A DNA stretch of 64,000 nt from Osedax fenrisi (GCA_964019155.1 OZ025240.1:24419536-24483535), one strand, 5' to 3'; shown: positions 11,962 through 23,430, numbered from the stretch's first letter. Translations and numbers: made by a program. The notes: generated from the sequence alone by a model not told the origin.

Positions 11962-14566
11962 CCCCCTTTATACATTTATATCTACAAGTCAATAATAAAA
12001 GTGGGGATCGTACATTATTGTTAGATCAACGCAGCGCTACGGTTGACGAGGTTTGATTATCTAGATCAGGACCGGGTGTCAACGGACTAGTTGTGAGTGC
12101 GATATCCCTGGGATGAGAATGTAATGACACACTACGGAGAGGAATAACTACATCTGAACCGAGTATCGGTGGAGTAGAGGGTAGGGCAAGAGGTCTTGAG
12201 TGATTATCTGATGCATCTCGGTGTGTTGGTACTACCTCCTGACAGGGCGTCGACGGGGAAGTAAGGCGGATATCTCATAGATTTCTCCCGAAGGTAGAAC
12301 AATCCATACTGCGGATGTTGTAACTCCGAAGTTTCATAGCTGGCTTCCATGTCTTTGATATGTGGTCACGCTGGTGAATGTTTGTGAGGGGTGTTATGTT
12401 GGACAGGTACAATGAGTCTTGTTTTTTACTAGTGTCGTGTGGTTGACATATTGGATGATAATTTATTCTCATTCGACAAGTCTACGGGGTAGGTGCTAGG
12501 TAAAGGGTTTGCTAACTTGTGGCTGTAGAGCAGTTCGGTGGGGCTTTGTGTCGATAATTACTGGTTTAGATCATAGTAGAAGTTTCGACATCTGGAAGTT
12601 CTCAGAGATCTTCAAGCTCTGCATGGTTCCTCGGCTAGGCCGTTACTTAGGAAGTGGTATGCCTGCTTGTCCTGTGGTTGAATCCCCATTCGGATGCAAA
12701 TATTCGGAACGCTTGTGACGAATATAGTCCTCCGTTGTCGCTAAGTAACCGGTCTAGGATACCATGTTTTAGATGATCTACAATGGTTGCGCTGGTGCAC
12801 TCATAGTGTATATGAATGGGAATTGAGTATAAAAATCAAATATAATGAGGTACGTGATATTGTTATAGTGGACAAAATGTATACTTAGGTATTGCCATGA
12901 GTGCGTTAGTGTGTCATATGGCAATAGAGGTTACTTATACAGAAGAAATTAAGGCTTGAAGGGTTTCGTCTCCCGTTTCTAATTTTAAATATTCTATCTT
13001 CTGTGTCCCAAACGTCAATGGCTTATCTGGACATCAAGGTCTATGTGTTCACTGGCATCTGTAGGTGAAAATCTATCCGTAGCTCTATTCCTGGCTTTAA
13101 AAATATTAGCGTGAAATCTTACTGCTGCACTCGTAGTAGCATTTTTTGGACTCGGGTTGGTGCTGTGAAGAAATATTTCTGGGTGATCATAAGGGATGGG
13201 GTCAAATACGTATTTATATTTTGATTTGAATAATTATTCAGTGATGTATTTGTATTTGAGTGTCGTATTTCGTGTATTTGATCAAATATAGTTTCAAATA
13301 CACTTTTAAAAATATTTTAATTTAATAATTTAATAGAATGTAGAATTTAAACAATTAATTTATGAATGTAAAAAAATTAACAAAATATTTACCATTTATA
13401 TTAAAGAATACATTTATTAAATAATACAAATAATATAATAGAACAATAATTTTATGAATACTATATAAATAAATTAATATTCTATATAGAATATGTATGT
13501 GTTATAAATTATAACTTATAATATCCCAAGCAATCAGTCTATTGTTTACAGTTTTTTATTTTATTGATTTTCTTTAGGAATTAAATATATTAAAATAGAT
13601 TTCAATTAATTATTATGCAATCTGGTATAGAGATAGGAATTATTATTTTATGATTTAATATTTGTATTTTATATTTATATTAGATTCTCTCTCTAGAACT
13701 CATATATTATTTATCCATTCATTACTCTAATTCTACGTCTTCTCCTTAATATTTAAAAATTATACCACCTATCTACATTGCTTTAATTAACCTATTAATA
13801 TCATATATCCAATACATATCAATCACTAACTATGCAATGTCTATATATATATATAATCTAGGGATAAGGATTATTATTTTATATAAAATATAATCATATG
13901 ATTTAAAATATGATTAAATCAAATGATTTAATATTTAATGTGTTAATATTTGTATTTTGTATTTGTATTTGATATATATTTGTATAAAAATGTAATAAAT
14001 ATTTGTATTTATATTTGTATTTGATAAAGTGTATTTGACCCCAACCCTGGTGATCATCTGCACTTGTGGTCAGACTTAATAATGTGAAACCATTCGATTC
14101 CGAATATTACGGCTTACATTTATTTTTCGATATATACATAACGAGTCTCAGCGGGGCTGAATATCTTAGATGCGAAGGTGATGGGGATTTCGTCTTGTTG
14201 GATGGATGTAGGAGGATGGCGTCAAAGTAATTGTATGAAGCGTCTACTTGAATTGTTATCTTCTTCTTTGTCGCATAATATGATAGAGTAGTATATTTAT
14301 TCTTCCATGTTATTGAATATATTAGGTATTAGACATCTTTTTTAAGAAGTTAACATAGAAGTATCGTAAGGTGTGACAGTTCTTTATTAAAGGGCCACAT
14401 GTAGTTCGCGATAACTATGAATTATAATTCATAGGTATCGGGTAATAATTATGATAATGATAATTATCAATGGCTTGCGGAGAATCTTGTGAGGTTATCT
14501 GTTGAATTAACTTATCACACTTGGGGTCGGTATGTACGCCATCATTGTTGAAGAGGAGATCATTAG

Positions 14567-14570
<4 letters not shown>
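11962..14570 (-). pseudogene. Decayed Ty3/gypsy pol (RT end, RNase H, integrase)
   Basis: Reading the minus strand in several frames gives the gypsy pol order. The reverse transcriptase thumb is near 14340-14560 (NDGVHTDPKCDKLIQQI, later SRTTCGPLIK). RNase H at about 14060-14280 includes ITIQVDAS with the first catalytic Asp, then ITFASKIFSPAETRYVYIEK and SDHKC. Integrase at about 12700-12850 includes LLSDNGGLYSSQAFRIFASE (the second catalytic Asp in SDNG), followed by SEWGFNHRTSR and NGLAEEP. A post-integrase segment near 12280-12420 includes SKTWKPAMKLRSY. Frameshifts and stops are frequent, and the gag side and RT core are missing. A hAT-type element interrupts it directly after SDHKC. Confidence 0.75.
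13191..14049. mobile_element. Non-autonomous hAT element inside the gypsy RNase H region (859 bp)
   Basis: The inverted right end is CAGGGTTGGGGTCAAATAC and the left end AAGGGATGGGGTCAAATAC, a 19-bp TIR with CAGGG as in hAT elements. A perfect 8-bp duplication, GTGATCAT, lies at 13183-13190 and 14050-14057. Subterminal arrays of TATTTGTATTTG occur on both sides. No transposase frame was seen. A partial second copy lies at 6555-7085. Confidence 0.85.
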
Positions 14571-14613
<43 letters not shown>

Positions 14614-14754
14614 TGGATATTTGTGTATACATATAATATATTATATAAAATTATTATATATATATATAAATTGTTGTTATGTATTAATCACTGTCTAAGT
14701 TGTGTAATACTAATATATTACACTGTTAAGTTGTGTGTATATATGGGAGTAAAA
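14571..14754. repeat. (TA)n tract and AT-rich spacer
   Basis: About 40 bp of (TA)n at 14571-14610, then AT-rich sequence separating the gypsy remnant from the short LTR element. The minus-oriented gypsy sequence stops here. Confidence 0.7.
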
Positions 14755-15792
14755 TGTCAAGGCTTATTTACGTTAATTGGTTAGACTTATTCTTCAAGAG
14801 ATTATATATAGCGGACCACCGCAGATGTCTGAGCGTGGGGTGGTAATGCGAGACGGCAGAAACGTACATTGTACATGCATCGTGATACCAGGCACTAGGT
14901 GTATATGCGCTGATATTACGTAGATGTACAATATCGACGCATATATATAAATAAAATATATAACATCCCCTCTTCTCCCTATTGGTTATCGAAGAGGGGT
15001 TGGGGTCATTCCCTCTTCTCACGTATGGAAGAAGGATATCATGTTGGAGGTGGCCATGGGGATGGCAATACATGCATTGTGTATGGTGCTGTATGGCATC
15101 ACGGATGGTGGGGGTGATGATGAGGGGGTCACGGATATTGTGGGTGAGATCGAGAGGGTCACGGGTGACGTTGAGAACATATCGGGTATTATGTGTGATG
15201 TCGGATGCGTCACAGATGTCGTGGGTGACAGCGTAGCGAATATGTACCTGATATAGTGGGCAAGGGCGAAAGCGTACCGGATGTCGTGGGTAGTGGCTGG
15301 GGTGTCACGGAGGTCATGAGTGACGGCGAGGGTGTACAGGATATCATACCGGATGTAGTGGGCAATGGCGAGGACGTAAATAAAATGTTAAACAACATTT
15401 TCAGCTCGTCTAGCCGATCTTCATTGTGCCAATCGAAGGAAGGAGTTGGTGTAGGGTTCATGATTGTTTATAGTCATTGGGCGTGGGGGTAGATGTTTCC
15501 TAACGTGCTCTCACTGGTTGACGTGGCAGGATGATATTCATTGGACGTGAGGTTGGACGCTTATTGATGTTACGTCAAGGCTTATGTATGTTTATTGGTT
15601 ATACTTATTCTTCAAGTGATTATACATAGCGGCGGTCCGCTATATATACACAGCCGTCTGCGCGTGGGGGGGGGGGGTCATGCGAGATGGTAGGAATGTA
15701 CGTGCATTATGATACCAGGCACTATGCGTATATTCGCTGATATCACGTAGATGTACAATATCGTCGCATATAAATAAATACAATATATAACA
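14755..15792 (-). mobile_element. Short non-autonomous LTR retrotransposon (about 1.04 kb)
   Basis: Direct repeats at 14755-14965 and 15568-15792 are alike throughout (CAAGGCTTA, CTTATTCTTCAAG, GATACCAGGCACTA, CACGTAGATGTACAATATCG) and begin TGT and end ACA. On the minus strand the purine tract AGGGAGAAGAGGGGA abuts the copy at 14965, so the element runs on the minus strand with its 3' LTR at the left. In that orientation the LTR has GTATATATAG and AATAAA. The 602-bp core is too short for gag-pol. No 5-bp duplication or clear primer-binding site was found. Size and layout resemble TRIM-type elements. Confidence 0.7.
15040..15460. repeat. GC-rich degenerate minisatellite in the LTR element core
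   Basis: A G-rich strand bias and repeated units like GTCACGGATGTCGTGGGTGA (about 24-30 bp) fill the core. The units are open in several frames: plus-strand reading gives ...VTDVVGDG..., minus-strand reading gives Pro/Ser/Thr-rich ...PLPTTSGT.... No frame is open across the whole core, so coding is unproven. Composition differs sharply from the surrounding AT-rich DNA. Confidence 0.55.
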
Positions 15793-16188
15793 ATAAGTAC
15801 AAGGCATTACCTGTTAATATTTAATACATTCAATAATATAATAATCTAAAAATGTTGTTAATATATATGTTATTACATATAAAGGTTAATATATATATAG
15901 GATGATACGGATGGTAGGTAAAAATTAAATGGCAACATTACGTGGCGCTATTATTTATATTATATATTATAACAGCACAAGGCGTGCTTGTTAAAAAAAC
16001 GGAAGAATAAAACTAAACAAAATAAATCAAACAACCCACAAATATCAATACGCAAATAGGATGTTACTCGTATGTGTAAATATCATATATATATATTAAT
16101 ACGAATGGTTTATAAATATATTTTTCAAAAGGAATTATTCCATATATACATGTTTCTCATAAAGATTTTATTTTCAGTTTTAGTGGTA
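15793..16188. other. AT-rich spacer with a shared A-rich block
   Basis: Around 15988-16030 there is an A-rich block (AAAAAAACGGAAGAATAAAA, then CAAATAAATCAAACAACCC-like sequence) resembling blocks at 1872-1935 and 16590-16645. No coding signal. Confidence 0.4.
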
Positions 16189-16215
16189 CATTATACGCTC
16201 TTAGAGCGTATAATG
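16189..16215. repeat. Perfect palindrome with 13-bp arms
   Basis: CATTATACGCTCT and AGAGCGTATAATG flank a single central base. It may be a small cruciform site or the relic of an insertion. The half-site ATTATACGC also occurs inside the foldback at 20.7 kb. Confidence 0.85.
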
Positions 16216-16504
16216 AATTAGATTGACATACACCTTGGCCACATTTGTGACATTTGATATTTATAGTTATTTAATGTTTGCCTAACGTCCGTATTCCCAT
16301 GTATATAATATATATATAGTGGAAGTATATAGTAGTAATTATATTAAAAATGTAAATAAATATAAGGTTGTATACAAATTAAAAAAAAGTATGACAATTT
16401 TGTATATCTTATTTAATAAGTTATTATATATTATAAATTATAATTTATAATATAATATATATTATATAATATACCTGGTACTAGGTTAAATATCGTGATT
16501 TTTT

Positions 16505-16748
16505 TAATACTCTATGATATAGTCTATTATAGGAATTATCTTAAAGCAGGCCGCCGATTGTTATTATAATAATGTCAGAGTTCATTATAATGCAGCTAAA
16601 AAATACAGAAAAATAAAACAAAACCAAATAAATTAAACAACCCCAAAATAAAAATTGAACTCTAACAATATAATAATAATAATCGGCGGCCTTCTTTGAT
16701 ATTAACGTATCAGACTATATGATAGACTATATCACTGATAGAGTCTAT
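16505..16748. mobile_element. Foldback MITE with GGCCGCCGATT core termini
   Basis: Inverted arms: GGCCGCCGATT (about 16550) and AATCGGCGGCC (16681-16691), extended outward by GATATAGTCTAT and ATAGACTATATC. The centre has GCAGCTAAAAAA followed by AAAACAAAACCAAATAAA, the same block as in the 1.7-3.05 kb MITEs. Related to the foldback at 2087-3239. No coding capacity. Confidence 0.65.
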
Positions 16749-16749
16749 G

Positions 16750-17177
16750 TCCGTAACATGTTTATTCGAATTATTTAAATTACACGAGTATTCTTATAAT
16801 ATTATATTAATTATATAATGACATGAATACTATATATTTATGTAATTACTAATTCGTATAATGAAGTATGTGGGCTTTTAGTGTGTTGATTATTTTTAAA
16901 CTATATTTTGACTATAATCATTATAATATAATAATGATTATAATAATAATTATAATAATCCTATTATGCAATGTTATATTTAATTAGTATATTGAATATA
17001 ACTATCCATATAAAGTTTACAATAACAACTAATAGTATGTGTACTATTAGAAACTACTATTGGTAAAACCCAATTCAATTAAATTAATTATTAATAGAAT
17101 ATTTAAAAATGTTACCTGGTAAAATTTAAAATCTTACATTTTTTTTCTTACACGATAAATTACTTAATAAATTACTT
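16750..17177. other. AT-rich stretch, nothing recognised
   Basis: No coding signal; short ATAATTATAATAAT-type simple sequence only. Confidence 0.4.
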
Positions 17178-17545
17178 AATACACATGATTATGAATGTAT
17201 ATAATTATATATTTAATTCACAATTACAAATTATTCTATATATTTAAATAGTAAGTATATATTTAACAATCTTAATATATATTTTAAAATTATTAAATTT
17301 TAAATATTAAATTGATAAAAATACTTGTATTACCTTAGTATTTATAAATATTTATATTTTAATACACATGATCCACATGATTATGGATATATATAATTAT
17401 ATATTGAATACACAATTAAACATTATTCTATTTAAATGTTAAGTATATATTTAATAATAATCTTAATATATATTTTAAGATTATTAAATTTTAAATATTA
17501 AATTTTAAATTAATAAAAATACTTGTATTACCTTAGTATTTATGA
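17178..17545. repeat. Tandem duplication of about 180 bp
   Basis: AATACACATGATTATG... through ACTTGTATTACCTTAGTATT is present twice in a row (starts near 17178 and 17361) with small indels. Confidence 0.75.
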
Positions 17546-18014
17546 ATCATTCCATTTATTATTTCAAAATATAATAAAAATAAATAATAAATTAATTAAA
17601 ATGTATATTTTTTATTAATATAATATTTTATTTTTTTATTTTATATATATGATCCATATGTAATATAAAGTCTAAATCCATCAATTCCCTATAGACATAT
17701 ATCCAACAATACTACGTATTTCATTGAAAATGGTGTGTCTACTAAACAGTTATTTTTATGGATCCAATATATATAGAGTGAAAATTCAATCATTATTTAA
17801 ACTTACCCATTCTATTGATTTTTAAATTATTAATAAATAATATACAACTTTATTTCCTATATATTAATTATATAATTTTATTATAAGTCAAATTTATACC
17901 AAAAGTGATACATTATTGCCCTAAACTATTTGGTGGACACGAAATTGTCCTCCAAATAATCATGTCTACCAAATGATTAATATTATGCAAGAAATGTCAA
18001 CCAAATCTGGTATG

Positions 18015-18290
<276 letters not shown>

Positions 18291-18774
18291 ATTATTTTTA
18301 ATATGTTAACCTATTTAAAGTAAAATTAAAAAAAAGATTTAAAGTATTATTTTAAAATTTTAAAATTAAAAAAAAAAATGTTATTATAAATTAATATTAA
18401 GTTACATTATTTACTTATCATGCTACAATATATAATATTAAATATAATTAATTATAACCTTGTAGCAATGTACTCTCCTAACTCTCCTCGTATTCTTAAT
18501 TATTGAATAGAAGAATATATATTATATAAGTAAAACGAGTAAATTGGGACGATAAATATATATCGTCACATAAATAATACACAATATTATTGGCTCTCTA
18601 AGATTATTACCAAAGATTAGTATTAATATTAAACTTAGGTCAAGAGTTAAATTCAAAATGTATCTTATAATCGGCTTATGTTAATAATACATTAATTCAT
18701 TTACATTTTTACATTTAAATATATCATACTATATTATATAATATCAACATTGATATTATATAATTTGTTTGTGT

Positions 18775-19200
18775 TGCTGTTATGCTGCTATTATGCTGCT
18801 ATTATAAAGTTAAATTTGCCTGCTATTATGCTGCTGTAGTAAGTATATTATGCTGCTATTATGCTGCTATTATGCTGCTATTATACAGTTTGTTTTTGTG
18901 TATATTATGCTGCTATTATGCTGCAGTTGTATGTATATTATGCTGCTATTATGCTGCTATTATAAAGTTTGTTTTTGAGTATATTATGCTGCTATTATGC
19001 TGCTGTAGTATGTATATTATGCTGCTATTATGCTGCTATTATAAAGTTTGTTTTGTATATTATGCTGCTATTATGCTGCTGTAGTATGTCTATTATGCTG
19101 CTATTATGCTGCTATTAATTTGTAATTATATTATGCTGCTGTTATGCTGCTATTATTATCAGATTTGCTATTATGCTGCTGTTATGCTGCTCTTACTGTT
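18775..19200. repeat. 11-bp minisatellite (ATTATGCTGCT)n, block 1
   Basis: Units of ATTATGCTGCT, interrupted by spacers such as ATAAAGTTTGTTTTTG at intervals of about 70 bp, which give a higher-order period. Since 11 is not a multiple of three, all three plus frames translate to the same Met-Leu-Leu-Leu-Cys-Cys-Tyr-Tyr-like string; I do not regard it as coding. Confidence 0.9.
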
Positions 19201-19360
19201 TGCTGGGTACTGTTAACTAGTTGTTTATAATGAATAATAGACGGATAGCTGGACCATACAAATGCAAAACATGTGCATGGTATCGCGTGGTAACTTTATC
19301 CCTTTACCAATCAGGGAGGGCTGCGTTTCCTAGGCACATACGTAGTGCGTCCCAGCTAAC
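19201..19360. other. Non-repetitive GC-richer block inside the minisatellite
   Basis: About 160 bp of mixed sequence interrupts the array. It begins near GCTGGGTACTGTTA and ends near GCGTCCCAGCTAAC, so the ends are weakly inverted (GCTGGG and CCCAGC). A short open stretch reads GPYKCKTCAWYRVV. It may be an insertion or the original unique sequence. Confidence 0.4.
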
Positions 19361-20005
19361 ATTATGCTGCTTTTATGCTGCTATTATGCTGCTTTTATGC
19401 TGATATTATGCTGCTGTTATGCTGCTTTTATGCTGCTATCATGCTGCTATTATGCTGCTTTTATGCTGCTATTATGCTGCTTTTATGCTGCTTTTATGCT
19501 GTTATTATGCTGCTTTTATGCTGCTTTTATGCTGCTTTTATGCTGCTTATATGCTGATATTATGCTGCTGTTATGCTGCTTTTATGCTGCTATTAGAAAT
19601 TATATTATGATGCTATTATGTTACCATTATAAAGTTTATTATGCTTCTACTATGGTGTTATTATAAAGTCTATTATACTGCTATTATAAATGCTATTATA
19701 TTGATATTATGCTGCCATTAATTTGTTATTCTATTATGCTGCCCTTAAAACTATAGTATGCTTCCATTAAAAGTATAGTATGTGCTATTGATATTGCTCT
19801 TATGTTAACATTAACATTATATTACTAATTATTTATCTAATATTCTTATAATATAAAATATATATTAATAAATAAGTAGTATGTATTTAAATAAAACTTT
19901 ATTACATTAAAATATATATTCACATATATTCTCATAAATACACTTTTTATATACGCTATTATTTTAAGATTTGCTATTATGCTGCTGTTATGCTGCTCTT
20001 ACTGT
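19361..20005. repeat. 11-bp minisatellite, block 2 and degenerate tail
   Basis: A dense array at 19361-19600 (ATTATGCTGCTTTT variants), then increasingly degenerate units to about 19780 and one more pair of units near 19975-20000. The phrase GCTGTTATGCTGCTCTTACTGTT occurs at the right edge of block 1 and again near 19980. Confidence 0.85.
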
Positions 20006-20143
20006 TAGCTGAGGTGCGTCAACCTGATTCCTGAAGCAGTAAACATTTTACATAATTGGACGTTCGATATCTAGTTCTTTAGCTAGATATGGAATGTTCC
20101 ATTATACTAAGCTATACGGAATGGTCCATTACGGATAGCAATA

Positions 20144-20184
<41 letters not shown>

Positions 20185-20522
20185 GCTATACATGATGGGC
20201 GGAATACTTTATAAATGAACATCGATGTAATTAACAACTGAATATATGTGTATGTTGAACCAATGGTGATTTAAGTAGATATGTGAATATTACAGGAATC
20301 ATGGGTGAAGATGAGGGCATCATTGGTAATGGCAAGTTCATCATGTTATAATATAATTTACATATATGCGAATTTATATACACTTAGTTATATCATGTAC
20401 ATCCAATTTACTAAATATATACGAATGTAATTATATTAATATATCTATATTAACATGTGTACTATATTGAATCGTAGTGTATATTAATCTAGGTCATCAA
20501 GGGATTACAATTAGACAAAGGC

Positions 20523-21182
20523 CGGTGTCATATAATACATCGTCCCCATCCCAAAAATCGTCCCCGATTGTCACGTGACAACAAAATCGATAATATTTCA
20601 CTAAATACACATACGAATCGCTTCAAATTTAAACCACATATAACTAGTATGTATATACACATATGTGGAAAAATGTATGTACACATATGTACCATTTTAA
20701 TTAAAAAACATTATACGCATTTATATTCGTGAATATAAACCTTTACCAAAGGGTGTTACATATACTATATTTATAACTTAATGCGGGTGTCGCGCGCTCA
20801 ACACCCGTATTAAATTCAAATTACAACTATTTCAATAATTAACTGAAAATGCGTATAATGTTTTTTAATTAAAATAGTACCTAGAGACAATTTTAGAATA
20901 CGATTTTATGTCTATTCAGAATTGTAAAATATTAATTTATTATCGTTTAATCTGGTATTTTTAAAGTCATCTGAATTCTACTTTATATATTTGAGTATTA
21001 CTTTATTTTAAAGCATAATTATACGTTGATTTTTGTCCACATGTGTGTATATACATACTAGTTATATGTGGTTTAAATTTGAAGCGATTCGTATGTGTAT
21101 TTAGTGAAATATCATCGATGTTGTTGTCACGTGACAATCGGGTACGATTTTTGGGATGGGGACGATGTATTATATGACACCG
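20523..21182. mobile_element. Long-TIR foldback element (660 bp)
   Basis: Arms of about 145 bp: 20523-20667 (CGGTGTCATATAATACATCG, CCCATCCCAAAAATCG, GTCACGTGAC, ATTTAAACCACATATAACTAG) and the inverse at 21038-21182. No clear duplication flanks it. A second, smaller inverted-repeat unit (20689-20880) fills the loop. Confidence 0.8.
20689..20880. mobile_element. Nested inverted-repeat unit with GC-rich hairpin
   Basis: Arms GTACCATTTTAATTAAAAAA and the inverse of GTACTATTTTAATTAAAAAA, each followed by CATTATACGCAT. At its centre (20778-20813) is a hairpin, TTAATGCGGGTGT / ACACCCGTATTAA, with loop CGCGCGCTCA. This is unusual GC content for the region. Confidence 0.7.
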
Positions 21183-21299
21183 ATACTAGTTTATATATAT
21201 TTTACATAATTACACATACGTTTACCTAAAATGTACGTCGTACACACCTAATTATATATACATGTGTACTGTATGTGATAGTATGTATAGTTATTTAAG

Positions 21300-21337
<38 letters not shown>

Positions 21338-21371
21338 TGTATGGGGATACATTATATACCAACATTATATA

Positions 21372-21576
21372 CTATCTGCATCTTGAATATTCAATTTGTC
21401 GGACAAGAAGCTTGCTTACAAGTGTAGATACATGGCATTCACGAAGACGATATCGGAGGCGATCCTTGATAACATACAGAAGACGTCTAGGGCGATAACG
21501 GAAATGATATTTAACATATTCATGAAGATATTCATCTAGCCAATCAGGAAGAAAACTACTGATGATCTTAATTATC
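21372..21576 (-). CDS. Possible terminal exon of an unknown Arg-rich protein
   Basis: On the minus strand the acceptor TTTATAATTTCAG (AG at 21577-21578) is followed by an intact frame of 67 codons ending TAG. It includes SSFLPDWLDEYLHEYVKYHF, RYRPRRLLYVIKDRLRYRL and SKLLVRQIEYSRCR. Composition (Arg, Tyr, Leu) and balanced codons differ from the random AT-rich frames around it. The first base completes a codon split by an intron and matches the upstream exon at 22031. I do not recognise the family. A host gene or a captured fragment are both possible. No ATG was found in the two visible exons. Confidence 0.45.
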
Positions 21577-21752
21577 CTGAAATTATAAATGTATTGATTA
21601 TAATATATAAATTATAAAATCTAACATATTATATATATATAGTATTAAATAATAAAATTAAGTATATTATATACAAATAAATATTATTTAAATTACAACT
21701 GGATTACAACTGCATTTTAGTACATCACAAAATATTATTATATATAATTCTG

Positions 21753-21803
21753 GATAAAGGACATAGAGCTAGAGAGCTTTTTCTCTAGCTCTATGATAAA
21801 GGA
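21753..21803. repeat. 13-bp hairpin flanked by a 9-bp direct repeat
   Basis: CATAGAGCTAGAG and CTCTAGCTCTATG (21762-21774 and 21783-21795) pair perfectly around AGCTTTTT. GATAAAGGA flanks it at 21753-21761 and 21795-21803, resembling a target duplication around a minimal insertion. It lies inside the intron between the two exons of the candidate gene. Confidence 0.75.
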
Positions 21804-22030
21804 TAACACCTATCAATTATATAAGTATATATGTTTATATTTAATAATACGATTATTATATTACCTTATTAAATCAACTCGTAGTATATGATACATAATA
21901 TAAAAATTGATACATTATCCATAAAGGAAGTAGAAAAAAAGGAAGTATTCCAATAAGGAAGTAACTAAACAATACCTTAAATTAATTTCAATTTTCGCGC
22001 TAAACACAATTTGCATAATAACACACTTAC

Positions 22031-22098
22031 CTGCGCAGTGCGTGTGGTGGGTGACGCAATGGACGTGTCTTGTCGTACCGTTTTATTTCACACAGTAT
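22031..22098 (-). CDS. Possible upstream exon of the Arg-rich gene
   Basis: The minus strand has a strong donor, GCGCAG|GTAAGTGTG (exon end 22031). The only frame that enters exon 21576-21372 without a stop reads CEIKRYDKTRPLRHPPHALR and joins in phase (AG+G). It is open back to a TGA at 22099-22101 and contains no ATG, so the start would be non-AUG, lost, or further upstream through another exon. The implied intron is 454 bp. Confidence 0.4.
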
Positions 22099-22101
22099 TC
22101 A

Positions 22102-22500
22102 CGACATGTACGATATAATACATTTGTAGAATTCTATGAACGTCTAATTATAGATATGTAGTAGAACAACTAGACAATATCTAATATATAATGCGCAATA
22201 ATATTATATTAAAGACTAAATTATAGTTTAGTCTTTATATCTAATATAGTGTAATTATTTTATAAATATATGTTGATTAAAATATTTTAATAACAAGTAT
22301 ATATGTATATATACTCGACTATATATATATAATCATATTATTAATAGTTGTTTTACCTAATTATATATTATATAAATATTCCATTATAATAACAATAATA
22401 TAATATGTATATTTCCAAACTAATGAACTAAATAATGTGGGATATGAAATAAATCACAGAAATAGTAAACAGAAATAAGTGTATACATTATCACTATTAG

Positions 22501-22561
<61 letters not shown>

Positions 22562-22689
22562 ATGTAAGTGTGTGTATATGTGTGTGTGCGTATGTATATA
22601 TTATAAAATTATAATGATATATAATTATATTAATACTAATTATTATTTATAAGAGATCTATTTTATAAAATATAATATTGCACAATAGA
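22102..22689. other. AT-rich spacer with a (TA)n-(TG)n microsatellite
   Basis: A (TA)n run at 22506-22551 passes into (TG)n-type sequence to about 22590. No gene signal. Confidence 0.6.
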
Positions 22690-22960
22690 TATCACTGTTG
22701 TAATGTCCAATATGTTTATTTGACCTATACAATATAAAAATTGGAATATATATTGAATATATAAAATAATGATATCCAACGTGTTTATTTGACCTATAAA
22801 ATATACAAAATTTGAATATACATTGAATAACTAAAAACAATCATATCCAAAGTATTTATTTGACCTATAAAATATACAAAATTGGAACATATATTGCATA
22901 AATAAAATAATTATATCCAACGTGTTTATTTGACCTATAATATATACAACATTGTAACGT
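22690..22960. repeat. 72-bp satellite, about four units
   Basis: Units containing ATATCCAACGTGTTTATTTG then ACCTATAAAATATACAAAAT, repeated with a period of about 70-75 bp and modest divergence. Just right of it is TTTACGTTGACGGGCAACG (about 22971), which recurs as TTTACGTTGACGGTCAACG near 24040. Confidence 0.8.
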
Positions 22961-23389
22961 TTTTATATATTTTACGTTGACGGGCAACGTGTTTGGTTGC
23001 TTGGGATGTTAGTTATTTATAAGTATCTCATACATAGAATATAAAATTATTATACAACAGAAAGATCATATAACAAAATAACATTACCGATATGTATTTT
23101 ATAATTGAAATATATAACCATATATTAATAATAAATAATAACATATTATATTAGTAGTTTTATTTCTTAATCATATATAAATACCATTACTCGGTAATTT
23201 TGTAAGTTCTAATATCCTCTCATCAATTAATGTATTGTGATATATGTACAATTCTTTTATACATAACATAATAATTATAATAATGATTGTAACAAAAATC
23301 AAAATTATTAAATAATGTTGAATTAATTTTTGATTAATCTCTTTATCTATAAATTAAAATATTAATAATTAATATAAATTAATTAAAAC

Positions 23390-23430
<41 letters not shown>

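Noticed and set aside
18782..19666. Met-Leu-Leu-Leu-Cys-Cys-Tyr frames of about 100 codons in all three plus frames
   Set aside because: An 11-bp repeat gives the same peptide in every frame, so openness is no evidence of coding.
22690..22960. CRISPR-like array
   Set aside because: Units of about 72 bp are repeated as wholes with drift; there are no unique spacers, and the context is eukaryotic.
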